Notes: generated from the sequence alone by a model not told the origin. 64,000 nucleotides of DNA from Streptomyces orinoci (GCF_003121295.1 NZ_PHNC01000032.1:57704-121703); one strand, 5' to 3'. Counted from the first letter of the stretch, positions 42,686 through 51,890 are shown. Program-made: numbers and translations.

Positions 42686-43413
42686 GCGGCCCTGCCCTCT
42701 CCCTCGGGCGCGTCCGGCGCCGGGATGGCGCCGCCCCGCCGGCCGTCGAGCAGGCCGACGGTGCGGTCCGCCAGCGAGGCGCTGTCCTCGTCCAGCACGG
42801 CGAGAACCACCGTGATGTTGTGCGAGCGGGCGGCGGTGGTCAGGGTGCGCAGCACCTGGGCGCGGTCGGCGCTGTGCAGGGGGGCGGCCGGGTCGTCCGC
42901 GAACACCACGGTGGGCTCCCCGGCCAGGGCGCGGGCGACGGCGATCCGCTGGCACTGCGCGCGCAGCAGCCCGCGGGGCCGCTTGCGGGCGCAGTCGCCG
43001 ACGTCCAGGCGTTCGAGCCATTCGTAGGCGGTGGTCTTGGCGGCACGGTGCCCCACGCCGCGGGCCAGCAGCGGCAGCGCGGCGTTCTCCCAGGCGGTCA
43101 GTTCCGGTACCAGGTGGGGGGTGCTGTCGATCCAGCCGAAGCGCTCGCGGCGCAGGCGTTCACGCCCGGAACGGGAGAGGGTGTGCACGGGCGCGCTGTT
43201 GAACCACACCTCGCCCTGGTCCGGCACCAACTGCCCGGACAGGCACTTGAGAAGGGTGGTCTTTCCGGAGCCGCGCGGTCCGGCGAGGGCGAGGATCTCG
43301 CCCTCACGGACGCCGACGGAGACGCCCGTCAGGGCAGGGGAACCGTTGTAGGAGTAGTGCAGGCCGCGTGCCCAGAGCACGTCGTTGTCCGGCGGGGCCA
43401 CCATTTCGAGCAC
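42667..43413 (-). CDS. ABC transporter ATPase with degenerate catalytic motifs
   Basis: A 248-aa ABC ATPase. Walker A is intact (GPRGSGKTT, about residues 45-53). The signature LSGGQ is replaced by LLRAQ (in GLLRAQCQRIAVARAL), the catalytic glutamate after Walker B by aspartate (VVFADDP, D174), and the H-loop histidine position reads LAVLDED with no histidine. The Q-loop region is also weak. It may bind ATP but hydrolyse slowly or not at all. It overlaps its permease gene by 19 bp. Confidence 0.85.
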   Translation of the reverse strand: MLEMVAPPDNDVLWARGLHYSYNGSPALTGVSVGVREGEILALAGPRGSGKTTLLKCLSGQLVPDQGEVWFNSAPVHTLSRSGRERLRRERFGWIDSTPHLVPELTAWENAALPLLARGVGHRAAKTTAYEWLERLDVGDCARKRPRGLLRAQCQRIAVARALAGEPTVVFADDPAAPLHSADRAQVLRTLTTAARSHNITVVLAVLDEDSASLADRTVGLLDGRRGGAIPAPDAPEGEGRAACSVSA

Positions 43414-43609
43414 ACCTCGGGTCGCTGGAGGGTCCGTTCCCCTGTCCGGGTGAACGAACCGGAGGCCATTGGGTCACTGGGTCACAGGCACCGTACGGAA
43501 CCGGGATCCTAGCCCCGGTCCAGGCTCGGCGCGGAAGCGGCCCACTTTCCTCCCATCGGGCTCATTGGGGCGGGAGTTACGGTCAGCGGCTGTAAAGAGC
43601 GCAAACGCG

Positions 43610-43639
43610 CCATGGCCCACGCGGGGGCGTGGGCCATGG
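43610..43639 (-). terminator. Terminator-like hairpin after the aminotransferase gene
   Basis: CCATGGCCCACGC pairs with GCGTGGGCCATGG around a GGGG loop, a 13-bp perfect stem 25 bp beyond the aminotransferase stop. No U-run follows on the minus strand. It probably ends the lrp-aminotransferase transcript. Confidence 0.65.
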
Positions 43640-43664
43640 GCATGGGGGGTGGCGGAACAGGGCG

Positions 43665-45044
43665 TCAGATCTTGCTCCAGGCCTCGGTGAGCACGGCGCG
43701 CAGGATCTGCTCGATCTCGTCGAAGACCGCCTGGCCGGAGATCAGCGGCGGGGAGAGCTGGATGACCGGATCACCACGGTCGTCGGCCCGGCAGTACAGG
43801 CCGTTGTCGAACAGTTCCTTGGAGACATAGCCGTAGAGCAGGCGCTCGCACTCCTCGGGCGTGAAGGACTCCTTGGTGGCCTTGTCCTTGACCAGTTCGA
43901 TGCCGTAGAAGAAGCCGTTGCCCCGCACGTCGCCCACGATCGGCAGGTCGTGGAGCTTGGCGAGCGTGGCGTGGAAGGCGGCCTCATGCTCCAGGACGTG
44001 CCGGTTGAGCCCCTCGCGCTCGAAGAGGTCGAGGTTGGCGAGCGCGACCGCGGCGGAGACCGGATGGCCGCCAAAGGTGTAGCCGTGCAGGAAGGTGTTG
44101 TTCCCCTTGAAGAAGGGCTCGGCGATCCGGTCGGAGATGATCGCGGCACCGATCGGGGAATAGCCGGAGGTCATGCCCTTGGCGCAGGTGATGATGTCCG
44201 GCACGTAGCCGAACTTCTCGCAGCCGAACATGGTGCCCAGCCGGCCGAAGGCGCAGATCACCTCGTCCGAGACCAGCAGCACGTCATAGCGGTCGCAGAT
44301 CTCGCGGACCCGCTGGAAGTAGCCGGGCGGGGGCGGGAAGCAGCCGCCGGCGTTCTGTACCGGCTCCAGGAACACCGCCGCCACGGTGTCCGCGCCCTCG
44401 AAGAGGATCTGCTGCTCGATCTGGTCGGCGGCCCAGCGCCCGTAGGCCTCCGGCTCGTCACCGAAGAACGGGGCGCGGTAGATGTTGGTGTTGGGCACCT
44501 TGTGCGCGCCGGGCACCAGGGGCTCGAACGGGGCCTTGAGAGCGGGGAGTCCGGTGATGGACAGGGCGCCCTGCGGGGTGCCGTGATAGGCGACCGACCG
44601 CGAGATCACCTTGTACTTGCCGGGGTTGCCGGTGAGCCGGTGGTACTGCTTGGCCAGCTTCCAGGCGGTTTCCACCGCCTCGCCGCCGCCGGTGGTGAAG
44701 AAGACCTTGTTGAGGTCGCCCGGCGCGTGGTGGGCCAGCCGCTCGGCCAGTTCGACCGCCTTGGGGTGGGCATAGCTCCACACCGGGAAGAAGGCCAGCT
44801 CCTGTGCCTGCTTGTGGGCCGCCTCGGCCAGCTCCGCGCGGCCGTGCCCGGCCTGGACCACGAACAGCCCGGCCAGCCCGTCCAGGTAGCGCTTGCCGCG
44901 GTCGTCGAATATGTACGTGCCCTCGCCGCGCACGATGGTCGGCACGGGAGCGTTCTCGTACGACGACATGCGGGTGAAGTGCATCCACAGGTGGTCGTAC
45001 GCCGCAGTGGAGTGGTCCTTGCTCACGGCTATCGGGTTCCCCAT
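43665..45044 (-). CDS. Class III PLP aminotransferase, probable polyamine/putrescine aminotransferase
   Basis: A 459-aa PLP enzyme of the omega-aminotransferase class. The PLP lysine is K289 in DIITCAKGMTSGYSPIG and the cofactor aspartate D260 in VLLVSDEVICAFGRLG. Together with the divergent aminobutyraldehyde dehydrogenase and polyamine transporter genes, this fits conversion of putrescine or a related amine to an aldehyde with pyruvate as acceptor. It overlaps the upstream lrp gene by 16 bp; a later GTG at 45026 is possible. Confidence 0.88.
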   Translation of the reverse strand: MGNPIAVSKDHSTAAYDHLWMHFTRMSSYENAPVPTIVRGEGTYIFDDRGKRYLDGLAGLFVVQAGHGRAELAEAAHKQAQELAFFPVWSYAHPKAVELAERLAHHAPGDLNKVFFTTGGGEAVETAWKLAKQYHRLTGNPGKYKVISRSVAYHGTPQGALSITGLPALKAPFEPLVPGAHKVPNTNIYRAPFFGDEPEAYGRWAADQIEQQILFEGADTVAAVFLEPVQNAGGCFPPPPGYFQRVREICDRYDVLLVSDEVICAFGRLGTMFGCEKFGYVPDIITCAKGMTSGYSPIGAAIISDRIAEPFFKGNNTFLHGYTFGGHPVSAAVALANLDLFEREGLNRHVLEHEAAFHATLAKLHDLPIVGDVRGNGFFYGIELVKDKATKESFTPEECERLLYGYVSKELFDNGLYCRADDRGDPVIQLSPPLISGQAVFDEIEQILRAVLTEAWSKI

Positions 45045-45532
45045 GTGTAGGTCTGCTTGCGGAGCTTGAGGTAGACGAAGCTCTCGGTCGAGCGCACGCC
45101 CGGGAGGGTCCGGATGCGCTTGTTGATCGTGTTGAGCAGGTGGTCGTCGTCCTCGCAGACGATCTCGATGAGGAGGTCGAAGGACCCGGCGGTCACCACC
45201 ACGTACTCCACCTCGTCCATCGCGGCCAGCGCGTCCGCCACCGGGTCCAGATCGCCCTCCACGCCGACGCCCACCATGGCCTGGCGCCGCAGCCCCACGG
45301 TGAGCGGGTCGGTGACGGCGACGATCTGCATCACGCCCTGGTCGAGCAGCTTCTGTACGCGCTGGCGTACCGCCGCCTCGGAGAGCCCCACGGCCTTGCC
45401 GATCGCCGCGTAGGGGCGGCGGCCGTCCTCCTGGAGCTGTTCGATGATCGCCAGGGATACGGCGTCGACCGGCGCCGTGCCGCCGGCGCCCTTGGAGTCT
45501 GCGTTACGAGTGGCCACGGCCCCACTGTGCAT
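45029..45532 (-). CDS. Lrp/AsnC family transcriptional regulator
   Basis: A 167-aa regulator from ATG 45532, preceded by GGTGG; a TTG at 45553 with a strong AGGAAGAGG is an alternative. The N-terminal HTH (AIIEQLQEDGRRPYAAIGKAVGLSEAAVRQRVQ) and C-terminal ligand-binding domain (YVVVTAGSFDLLIEIVCEDD) are typical. It is divergent from the dehydrogenase and co-transcribed with the aminotransferase, so it probably controls both in response to an amino acid or amine. Confidence 0.92.
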   Translation of the reverse strand: MHSGAVATRNADSKGAGGTAPVDAVSLAIIEQLQEDGRRPYAAIGKAVGLSEAAVRQRVQKLLDQGVMQIVAVTDPLTVGLRRQAMVGVGVEGDLDPVADALAAMDEVEYVVVTAGSFDLLIEIVCEDDDHLLNTINKRIRTLPGVRSTESFVYLKLRKQTYTWGTR

Positions 45533-45596
45533 GAGGAGTCCACCGTGTGACAAGCCTCTTCCTTATGTTTTTCGTTGTCCATCACCCTGTTATCAA

Positions 45597-45608
45597 CTGA
45601 TTCCGTCG
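45597..45608 (+). promoter_or_regulatory. Shared 12-mer CTGATTCCGTCG in the lrp/dehydrogenase divergent region
   Basis: The same 12 bases occur at 51891-51902 upstream of potA, the other polyamine operon. Here they follow CTGTTATCAA in unusually AT-rich DNA. A candidate operator for a common regulator such as the local Lrp protein. Confidence 0.4.
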
Positions 45609-45698
45609 ATACCGGCCAGTGGGTGTATCGAAAGCGTTGGTCTCCTGGCTAGGCTGGGCGTCTCAGCCACCGGACATCTCACAGGAGAGGTGCATACC

Positions 45699-47150
45699 GT
45701 GACCACCGAGCTGCGCCGCTTGCGCAACTACATCGACGGAGAGTTCCGGGACGCCGCCGACGGGCGGACCACCGAGGTGGTCAACCCGGCGACGGGCGAG
45801 CCCTATGCCACCGCCCCGCTGTCCGGTGCCGCCGACGTGGATGCCGCCATGGCGGCGGCCGAGGCCGCCTTCCCCGTCTGGCGCGATCTGGTGCCGGCCG
45901 AGCGCCAGAAGGTCCTGCTCAAGATCGCCGACGCCTTCGAGGAGCGGGCCGAGGAACTGATCGCCGCCGAGTGCGAGAACACCGGCAAGCCGGTCGGGCT
46001 GACCCGCACCGAGGAAATCCCGCCGATGGTGGACCAGGTCCGCTTCTTCGCGGGCGCCGCGCGGATGCTGGAGGGCCGCTCCGCGGGCGAGTACATGGAC
46101 GGGATGACCTCCATCGTCCGCCGTGAGCCGGTGGGCGTCTGCGCCCAGGTGGCGCCGTGGAACTACCCGATGATGATGGCCGTGTGGAAGTTCGCCCCGG
46201 CGCTGGCCGCGGGCAACACGGTGGTGCTCAAGCCCTCCGACACCACGCCGGCCTCCACCGTGCTGATCGCCGAGATCATCGGCGGGGTGCTTGCCGAACT
46301 CGGCCACCCGCGGGGCGTGTTCAACGTCGTCTGCGGCGACCGCGACACCGGCCGCCTCATGGTGGAGCACCCGGTGCCCGCCATGGTCTCGGTCACCGGC
46401 TCGGTGCGGGCGGGCAGCCAGGTGGCCGCCTCCGCCGCGGGGGACATCAAGCGTGTCCACCTCGAACTGGGCGGCAAGGCACCGGTGGTGGTCTTCGAGG
46501 ACGCCGACATCGCCAAGGCCGTGGAGGGCATCACCGGCGCCGGCTTCTTCAACGCCGGCCAGGACTGTACGGCCGCCACCCGGGTGCTGGTCCATCAGTC
46601 CATCCACGACGAGTTCGTCACCGCGCTGTCCAAGGCCGCGGCCGACACCAAGACCGGTGCGCCGGACGACGAGGACGTGCTCTACGGGCCGCTGAACAAC
46701 GCCAACCAGCTGGCCCAGGTCAGCGGCTTCATCGAGCGGCTGCCCGCCCACGCCAGGGTCGAGACCGGCGGCCACCGGGTGGGCGAGAAGGGCTACTTCT
46801 ACGCCCCGACGGTGGTCTCCGGCCTCAAGCAGGACGACGAGATCGTCCAGCGCGAGGTCTTCGGCCCGGTGATCACGGTGCAGTCCTTCAACGACGAGGA
46901 CCAGGCCGTCGCCTATGCCAACGGCGTGGAGTACGCCCTGGCCTCATCGGTATGGACCAAGGACCACGGGCGCGCCATGCGGATGTCCAAGAAGCTGGAC
47001 TTCGGCTGCGTCTGGATCAACACCCACATCCCGATCGTGGCCGAGATGCCGCACGGCGGCTTCAAGAAGTCCGGCTACGGCAAGGACCTCTCGGCCTACG
47101 GCTTCGAGGACTACACGCGCATCAAGCATGTGATGACCTCGCTGGACTGA
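45699..47150 (+). CDS. Gamma-aminobutyraldehyde dehydrogenase
   Basis: A 483-aa aldehyde dehydrogenase from GTG 45699, preceded by AGGAGAGG. The catalytic Cys is C290 in FFNAGQDCTAATR and the general base E256 in HLELGGKAP. NAD-binding motif PWNYPMMMAVWKFAPALAAGN is present. The family form and the polyamine neighbours fit oxidation of 4-aminobutanal to GABA (PatD/KauB-type). It is followed by potD with 135 bp between. Confidence 0.92.
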   Translation: MTTELRRLRNYIDGEFRDAADGRTTEVVNPATGEPYATAPLSGAADVDAAMAAAEAAFPVWRDLVPAERQKVLLKIADAFEERAEELIAAECENTGKPVGLTRTEEIPPMVDQVRFFAGAARMLEGRSAGEYMDGMTSIVRREPVGVCAQVAPWNYPMMMAVWKFAPALAAGNTVVLKPSDTTPASTVLIAEIIGGVLAELGHPRGVFNVVCGDRDTGRLMVEHPVPAMVSVTGSVRAGSQVAASAAGDIKRVHLELGGKAPVVVFEDADIAKAVEGITGAGFFNAGQDCTAATRVLVHQSIHDEFVTALSKAAADTKTGAPDDEDVLYGPLNNANQLAQVSGFIERLPAHARVETGGHRVGEKGYFYAPTVVSGLKQDDEIVQREVFGPVITVQSFNDEDQAVAYANGVEYALASSVWTKDHGRAMRMSKKLDFGCVWINTHIPIVAEMPHGGFKKSGYGKDLSAYGFEDYTRIKHVMTSLD

Positions 47151-47285
47151 GGCCGGGGCGGGGCGCGAGGCGGCGGTCGTTATCATCGACGGTCGGCCCG
47201 CGCCCGGCAGGCTGCCGTGCCGCACGGCCGGGTGCCGGACACTGCGTCCGTTGTCCGCCAGACGTCGATCGGCCATCCTGCCGGA

Positions 47286-48473
47286 ATGCGAGTGAGCCCC
47301 GTGAAGCCCCTGTCCCGCCGGTCCCTGCTGTGCGCGCTCGGCGCGGGCGCCGGGGCGGCCGCACTCGCCGGGTGCGGGGTGCCCGCCGCGTACATCGCCC
47401 CGGGCGACCGTACGGCGGCCGACCGCTCGGCGGCCGAGAAACGGCTGGTGTTCGCCAACTGGCCGCTGTACATCGACACCGACGACAAGAACCCGCAGCG
47501 GCGCCCCACGCTGGAGGCGTTCGAGAAGCGCAGCGGCATCTCGGTGAAGTACACCGAGGAGATCAACGACAACGACGAGTTCTTCGGCAAGATCAGCCCG
47601 GCCCTGATGAACCATCAGGACACCGGCCGCGACATCATCGTGGTCAGCGACTGGATGTGCGCCCGCTATGTACGGCTGGGCTGGGTGCAGGAGATGGACC
47701 GGGCGGGCCAGCCCCATGTGGCCCGGGAGCTGGACCCGCTGCTGCGCAACCCCTCCTTCGACCCGGGGCGGCGCCACACGGTGCCCTGGCAGTCCGGGAT
47801 CACCGGCATTGCCTACAACCGCAAAAAGCTCGGCCGGGAGATCCGGCACACCTCCGACCTGTGGAAGCCGGACCTGCGCGGCCGGGTGACCCTGCTGGCC
47901 GGGATGGACGAGGCCTTCGCCCTGCTGATGATGGGCAATGGCGCGGACGTCACCCGGTGGACCGCCGACGACTTCCACAAGATGACCGACCAGCTGCGGC
48001 GCCTGGTGCGAGAGCGGCACATCCGCCGCTTCACCGGCAACGACTACATCAAGGAACTGTCCTCCGGCGACGTGCTGGCCTGCCAGGCGTACTCCGGCGA
48101 CATCATCCAGCTGCAGGCCGACAACCCGGACATCGAGTTCGTGGTGCCCGAGGAGGGCGCCGAGCTGTGGGCGGAGAGCATGATGATCCCGGACCTGGCC
48201 CGGCACAAGCGCAGTGCCGAGCGGCTGATCGACTACTACTACGAGCCGGAGGTGGCGGCCCGGCTCGCGGCCTCGGTCAACTACGTCTGCCCCGTGCCGG
48301 CCGCTCGCGAGGTGCTGGCCGCGTCCAAGGACAAGGACACCGCGGCGCTGGCGGACAACCCTCTGATCTTTCCCAGCGCGGAGATGCGCAGGCGGCTGGC
48401 GACGGCCCGGGACATATCGGCCAGGGAGCGGCCGGTGTTCGAGAAGGAGTGGAACGAGATCGTGGGGCTGTGA
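47286..48473 (+). CDS. potD: Polyamine ABC transporter substrate-binding lipoprotein (PotD family)
   Basis: A 395-aa exported lipoprotein from ATG 47286. The signal has a twin-arginine-like SRRSLLCALG and ends in lipobox LAGC with C30. The mature protein begins LVFANWPLYIDTD and contains VSDWMCARYVRLGW and VPWQSGITGIAYN, as in PotD/PotF-type binding proteins. The matching potABC genes are 3.6 kb downstream rather than adjacent. A GTTATCAT word lies in its upstream gap. Confidence 0.92.
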   Translation: MRVSPVKPLSRRSLLCALGAGAGAAALAGCGVPAAYIAPGDRTAADRSAAEKRLVFANWPLYIDTDDKNPQRRPTLEAFEKRSGISVKYTEEINDNDEFFGKISPALMNHQDTGRDIIVVSDWMCARYVRLGWVQEMDRAGQPHVARELDPLLRNPSFDPGRRHTVPWQSGITGIAYNRKKLGREIRHTSDLWKPDLRGRVTLLAGMDEAFALLMMGNGADVTRWTADDFHKMTDQLRRLVRERHIRRFTGNDYIKELSSGDVLACQAYSGDIIQLQADNPDIEFVVPEEGAELWAESMMIPDLARHKRSAERLIDYYYEPEVAARLAASVNYVCPVPAAREVLAASKDKDTAALADNPLIFPSAEMRRRLATARDISARERPVFEKEWNEIVGL

Positions 48474-48700
48474 GGGCCTTGCCCTGGGCGGCTCCGCCCC
48501 ATGCGGTGCTCCCATGGGGCGCGCCACGGGCGTAGGGAATGCGGCCCCATGGGGGTTTCGCCGAGGCCTCATGGGGGTGCTCCACGGGGCATACCCGCGG
48601 GGCCCCATGGGGGCATTCGCCGCGGCCCACGTGGCGTTCGCCGGGCCCCATGCATGGGGCCGCCCCGCGGGGCTTCATGGGGCGCTGCGCGGGGCGGTGG
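48474..48700. repeat. CCCCATGG-rich intergenic repeats
   Basis: A 227-bp gap between convergent potD and the GDPD gene, filled with variants of CCCCATG/CATGGGG. It includes a perfect 16-bp palindrome GCCCCATGCATGGGGC at 48645-48660 and recurring ccatgggggc words at 48551, 48571 and 48606. No gene is supported. Confidence 0.75.
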
Positions 48701-49384
48701 TCACACGGTGAGCAGGGAGCGCAGTGCGCCGACCCGGTTGGTGGTGATGGAGTCGACGCCCGCGCGCAGCAGCCCGCGCATGGAGCGGCGGGTGTCGGCG
48801 GTCCAGGCGGAGACCCGGTAGCCCTCGGCGTGGTCGCGGGCGACCAGGCGCTCGGAGACCAGGCCGAAGCGGTAGTTGAGCCACTGGGGCCGGACCGCCG
48901 CCAGCAGCGCGGGGCGCGGCGGGGCCAGGGTGGTCCGGGTGAGGGCGATCTCGGCCTCCGGGTCGGCACGGCGCACCTCCAGCATGGCGGCGGTGCCCCC
49001 GCAGTAGTAGACGCGCCGCGTGGCGCCACAGGCCCGTACCTCGGCCACCGCGGCGCCCGCGGCGGAGGGGTCCGGCAGGTCGATGAACAACCGGCCGTCC
49101 CCGTCCTGGGCGAGTGCTTGGCGCAGGGTGGGGACACCGCCCCGGGTCACCGCGTGCACCTCCTCGGCCGAGAGCGCGGCCAGCGGCCGGTCATGGCCCC
49201 AGAGCCGGGACAGCGTGGCGTCGTGCAGCAGCACCGGCACGCCGTCCCGGGTGAGGCGGACGTCGATCTCCACCGCCGTCGCCCCGGCCCGCCAGGCCGA
49301 GCGGATGGAGGGCAGGGTGTTCTCCCGGTGGACATAGGGGTCGCCGCGGTGGCCGACGGCGGTGCAGGCGCGCATGGCGCCCAT
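48701..49384 (-). CDS. Glycerophosphodiester phosphodiesterase
   Basis: A 227-aa GDPD enzyme hydrolysing glycerophosphodiesters to glycerol-3-phosphate and an alcohol. The catalytic motif is clear: GHRGDPYVHRENTLPSI, then EIDVRLTRDGVPVLLHD. It lacks a signal peptide, so a cytosolic form is expected. ATG 49375 would shorten it by three residues. The adenosine deaminase gene lies 14 bp upstream on the same strand, suggesting co-transcription. Confidence 0.93.
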   Translation of the reverse strand: MGAMRACTAVGHRGDPYVHRENTLPSIRSAWRAGATAVEIDVRLTRDGVPVLLHDATLSRLWGHDRPLAALSAEEVHAVTRGGVPTLRQALAQDGDGRLFIDLPDPSAAGAAVAEVRACGATRRVYYCGGTAAMLEVRRADPEAEIALTRTTLAPPRPALLAAVRPQWLNYRFGLVSERLVARDHAEGYRVSAWTADTRRSMRGLLRAGVDSITTNRVGALRSLLTV

Positions 49385-49398
49385 TGTGCCCGGCGCGG

Positions 49399-50424
49399 TC
49401 AGGGGCGGCGCCAGGCGGCGGTGTAGGCGTCGATCTCGGCGTTCAGCCGGGCCTTGCCCGCCGCGTCCATGAACGACGCCTCGACTGCGTTCTTGGCGAG
49501 ACCGGCGAGGCCGTGCTCGTCCAGGCCGAGCAGCCGTGCCGCCACCCCGTACTCGGTGTTGAGGTCGGTGCCGAACATGGGCGGGTCGTCGCTGTTGATG
49601 GTCACCAGCACCCCGGCCGCGACCATCTCCCGGACCGGGTGCCGCTCGATGTCCGCCACCGCACGGGTGGCCAGGTTGGAGGTGGGGCAGACCTCCAGCG
49701 GAATGCGGTGCTCCGCCAGGTGTGCCAGCAGTTTGGGGTCCTGAGGGGCGCTGGTGCCGTGCCCGATGCGCTCGGCACGCAGCTCGGTCAGCGCGTCCCA
49801 GATGGTCTGCGGGCCGGTGGTCTCCCCGGCGTGCGGAACGCTGTGCAGGCCGGCCGCTATGGCCCGGTCGAAGTACGGCTTGAACTGCGGCCGCGGTACG
49901 CCGATCTCGGGCCCGCCGAGCCCGAAGGAGACCAGGCCCTCCGGCTTGAGCTCGCAGGCGATACGGGCCGTCTCCTCGGCGGCGGCCAGGCCGGCCTCGC
50001 CGGGGATGTCGAAGCACCAGCGCAGCACCACGCCCAGCTCGCTCTCGGCCGCCTTGCGGGCGTCCTCGATGGCCTCCACGAAGGCGGCGTCGGGGATGCC
50101 GCGCCGGGTCGAGCTGTAGGGCGTGACGGTCAGCTCCGCGTAGCGGATCTGCTGGCGGGCCATGTCGCGGGCGATCTCGTAGGTCAGCAGCCGGACGTCC
50201 TCGGCGTCCCGGACGAGGTCCACGACCGAGAGGTAGACCTCGACGAAGTGGGCGAAATCGCGGAAGGTGAAGAAGTCGGCGAGGGCCTCGGGGTCGGCGG
50301 GGACGGGGGAGTCGGGGTGCCGGGCGGCCAGTTCGGCGACGATGCGCGGCGAGGCCGAACCGACGTGGTGCACATGCAGCTCCGCCTTGGGCAGGCCGGC
50401 GATGAACGAGTCGAGGGCGGACAT
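49399..50424 (-). CDS. add: Adenosine deaminase
   Basis: A 341-aa deaminase converting adenosine to inosine. ATG 50424 is chosen over 50478 because GGAGG lies 7 bases before it. Metal and catalytic motifs are present: ELHVHHVGSASP, HAGETTGP, ERIGHGTSAPQD and TINSDDPPMFGTDL. The HVHHVGSASP variant is typical of actinobacterial enzymes. It is divergent from the DUF4190-type gene. Confidence 0.94.
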   Translation of the reverse strand: MSALDSFIAGLPKAELHVHHVGSASPRIVAELAARHPDSPVPADPEALADFFTFRDFAHFVEVYLSVVDLVRDAEDVRLLTYEIARDMARQQIRYAELTVTPYSSTRRGIPDAAFVEAIEDARKAAESELGVVLRWCFDIPGEAGLAAAEETARIACELKPEGLVSFGLGGPEIGVPRPQFKPYFDRAIAAGLHSVPHAGETTGPQTIWDALTELRAERIGHGTSAPQDPKLLAHLAEHRIPLEVCPTSNLATRAVADIERHPVREMVAAGVLVTINSDDPPMFGTDLNTEYGVAARLLGLDEHGLAGLAKNAVEASFMDAAGKARLNAEIDAYTAAWRRP

Positions 50425-50557
50425 TCGGGCCTCCAGGGGCTGTTCGATCCATGGGGCGGGCAGTGCGGCGCGGATCATCCGCGGATCATCGTATGTGCGG
50501 TGGGTATGGGGCCAGTGCGTGGGCCTTAGCATGACCGGAGAGCAACTAGGGAGGGTC

Positions 50558-51265
50558 ATGTCCGACCAGGACGACGTCCAGCCGGAGCAGCGGTACCGGG
50601 ATCCCTGGGCTCCGCCGAACGACCGGGTGCCGGGCGATGAGCCGGCCGCCGCGCCATGGGCCGGACAGCCCGCCGGGCCGCCGCCCCAGGCGCCCGGCCA
50701 CCAGGCGCCCCATGCCTTCCCGGCACCGCCCATGGGCGGGCCGCCGCCGGGTAGCGTGCCACCGGTGCCGCCGGCCCCGACCGGGCCCGGCACCCCCAGT
50801 TCGTACCAGTACCAGGGCGACCCCTATGGCGGCCCCGGCTATCCGCCCCATGCCCCCTACGGGCCGGCCGCCTATGGGCAGGGCGGCGCCTGGTATGCCC
50901 CGGCGCCGGTGCCCAACAACGGCTTCGGGGTGGCGGCGCTGGTGCTGGGCATCCTTGGCCTGGTGCTGTCCTGCACCGTGGTGTTCGGGGTGGTCCTCGG
51001 CGTGCTGGCGCTGGTGTTCGGCGTGATCGGCCGGGCCAAGACAACCCGGGGCGAGGCCGCCAACCAGGGGCAGGCGCTGGCCGGGCTGATACTCGGCGGG
51101 GTGTCCCTGGTCGCCTCCGTCCTCTTCGTGGTGCTCTACGTCAGCGTTCACCACGACGACCGCCACTCCGACAAGGTCCCGGCCGACGATCCGGACGCCA
51201 CCTACGGGGCCTATATGGCGGCGCCGCCCGCTCCCGGGCCGCTGCTGCCGGCCGCCAGGCGCTGA
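50558..51265 (+). CDS. DUF4190-type membrane protein
   Basis: A 235-aa protein from ATG 50558 after AGGGAGGG. The first 130 residues are a proline/glycine-rich disordered region with tyrosines (YQYQGDPYGGPGYPPH). Two membrane segments follow (FGVAALVLGILGLVLSCTVVFGVVLGVLALVFGVIG and ALAGLILGGVSLVASVLFVVLYV), the DUF4190 pattern, with the linker RAKTTRGEAANQGQALAG. No function is known; the architecture is common in Streptomyces. Its last 55 bases overlap the convergent NADAR gene. Confidence 0.85.
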   Translation: MSDQDDVQPEQRYRDPWAPPNDRVPGDEPAAAPWAGQPAGPPPQAPGHQAPHAFPAPPMGGPPPGSVPPVPPAPTGPGTPSSYQYQGDPYGGPGYPPHAPYGPAAYGQGGAWYAPAPVPNNGFGVAALVLGILGLVLSCTVVFGVVLGVLALVFGVIGRAKTTRGEAANQGQALAGLILGGVSLVASVLFVVLYVSVHHDDRHSDKVPADDPDATYGAYMAAPPAPGPLLPAARR

Positions 51266-51825
51266 CGCGCCTCCATCAGCGCGAAGCCCAGCAGGTTCAG
51301 TCCCTTCCAGCGCGCCGGGTTCTGGGCCCGTTCGTCGTCGGCCGCCAGGCCGATGCCCCAGATCCGGTCCAGCGGGCTGGCCTCCACCAGCACTCGGCGC
51401 CCCGTGCCCAGCAGGTACTCCAATAGCTCCGGGTGCTGGGCGAACTTGTGCACGCTGCCCTGGACGACCAGCTCGAAGCGGTGCCGGCGCCAGGTCTCCT
51501 CGTCGAAACCGCGCACCATGCGCCCGGCGTCCTTGGCCTGCTTGGGGTGGCCCGCCGCCAGCACCCTGGCCTCCGCCTCGGCGTCGTCGAACAGCCGGGC
51601 CTTGCCCGCCATCATCCAGTGTTCGGCGGTCGGGTAGCCGGTTCCGTCCACGGTGAAGGGCGAGGGCCACCACTGGCTGAAGCAGCCGGGCCCCACGCTG
51701 CCGTCCCGGCGTGGCCGGTGGCCCCAGAAGTACACATACCTGGGCCGCTCGCCCCGTGCGACGGCCGCGGTCAACTCCGCCACCGAGCGCGTGTCCGAAG
51801 CCTCGTGACCCCTCTTGATCGTCAT
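51211..51825 (-). CDS. NADAR/YbiA family protein
   Basis: A 204-aa protein with the family's WGHRPRRDGSVGPGCFSQWWPSPF, YPTAEHWMMAGKARLF and GLNLLGFALMEAR. NADAR proteins are N-glycosidases, either removing toxic riboflavin-pathway intermediates or reversing ADP-ribosylation. A CAGAAT box lies close before the ATG at 51825, hinting at a leaderless transcript. It overlaps the DUF4190 gene tail-to-tail. Confidence 0.9.
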   Translation of the reverse strand: MTIKRGHEASDTRSVAELTAAVARGERPRYVYFWGHRPRRDGSVGPGCFSQWWPSPFTVDGTGYPTAEHWMMAGKARLFDDAEAEARVLAAGHPKQAKDAGRMVRGFDEETWRRHRFELVVQGSVHKFAQHPELLEYLLGTGRRVLVEASPLDRIWGIGLAADDERAQNPARWKGLNLLGFALMEARQRLAAGSSGPGAGGAAI

Positions 51826-51890
51826 GGCGCCGATTCTGGCAGCGGGTGCGGCTCTCCGTCGCGGCTATTTAGAGGCACCCGTTCCGGATG

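Noticed and set aside
48701..50452. 583-codon frame covering both the GDPD gene and the adenosine deaminase region
   Set aside because: Only its last 227 codons are GDPD; the upstream part is out of frame with adenosine deaminase, which has clear motifs in another frame.
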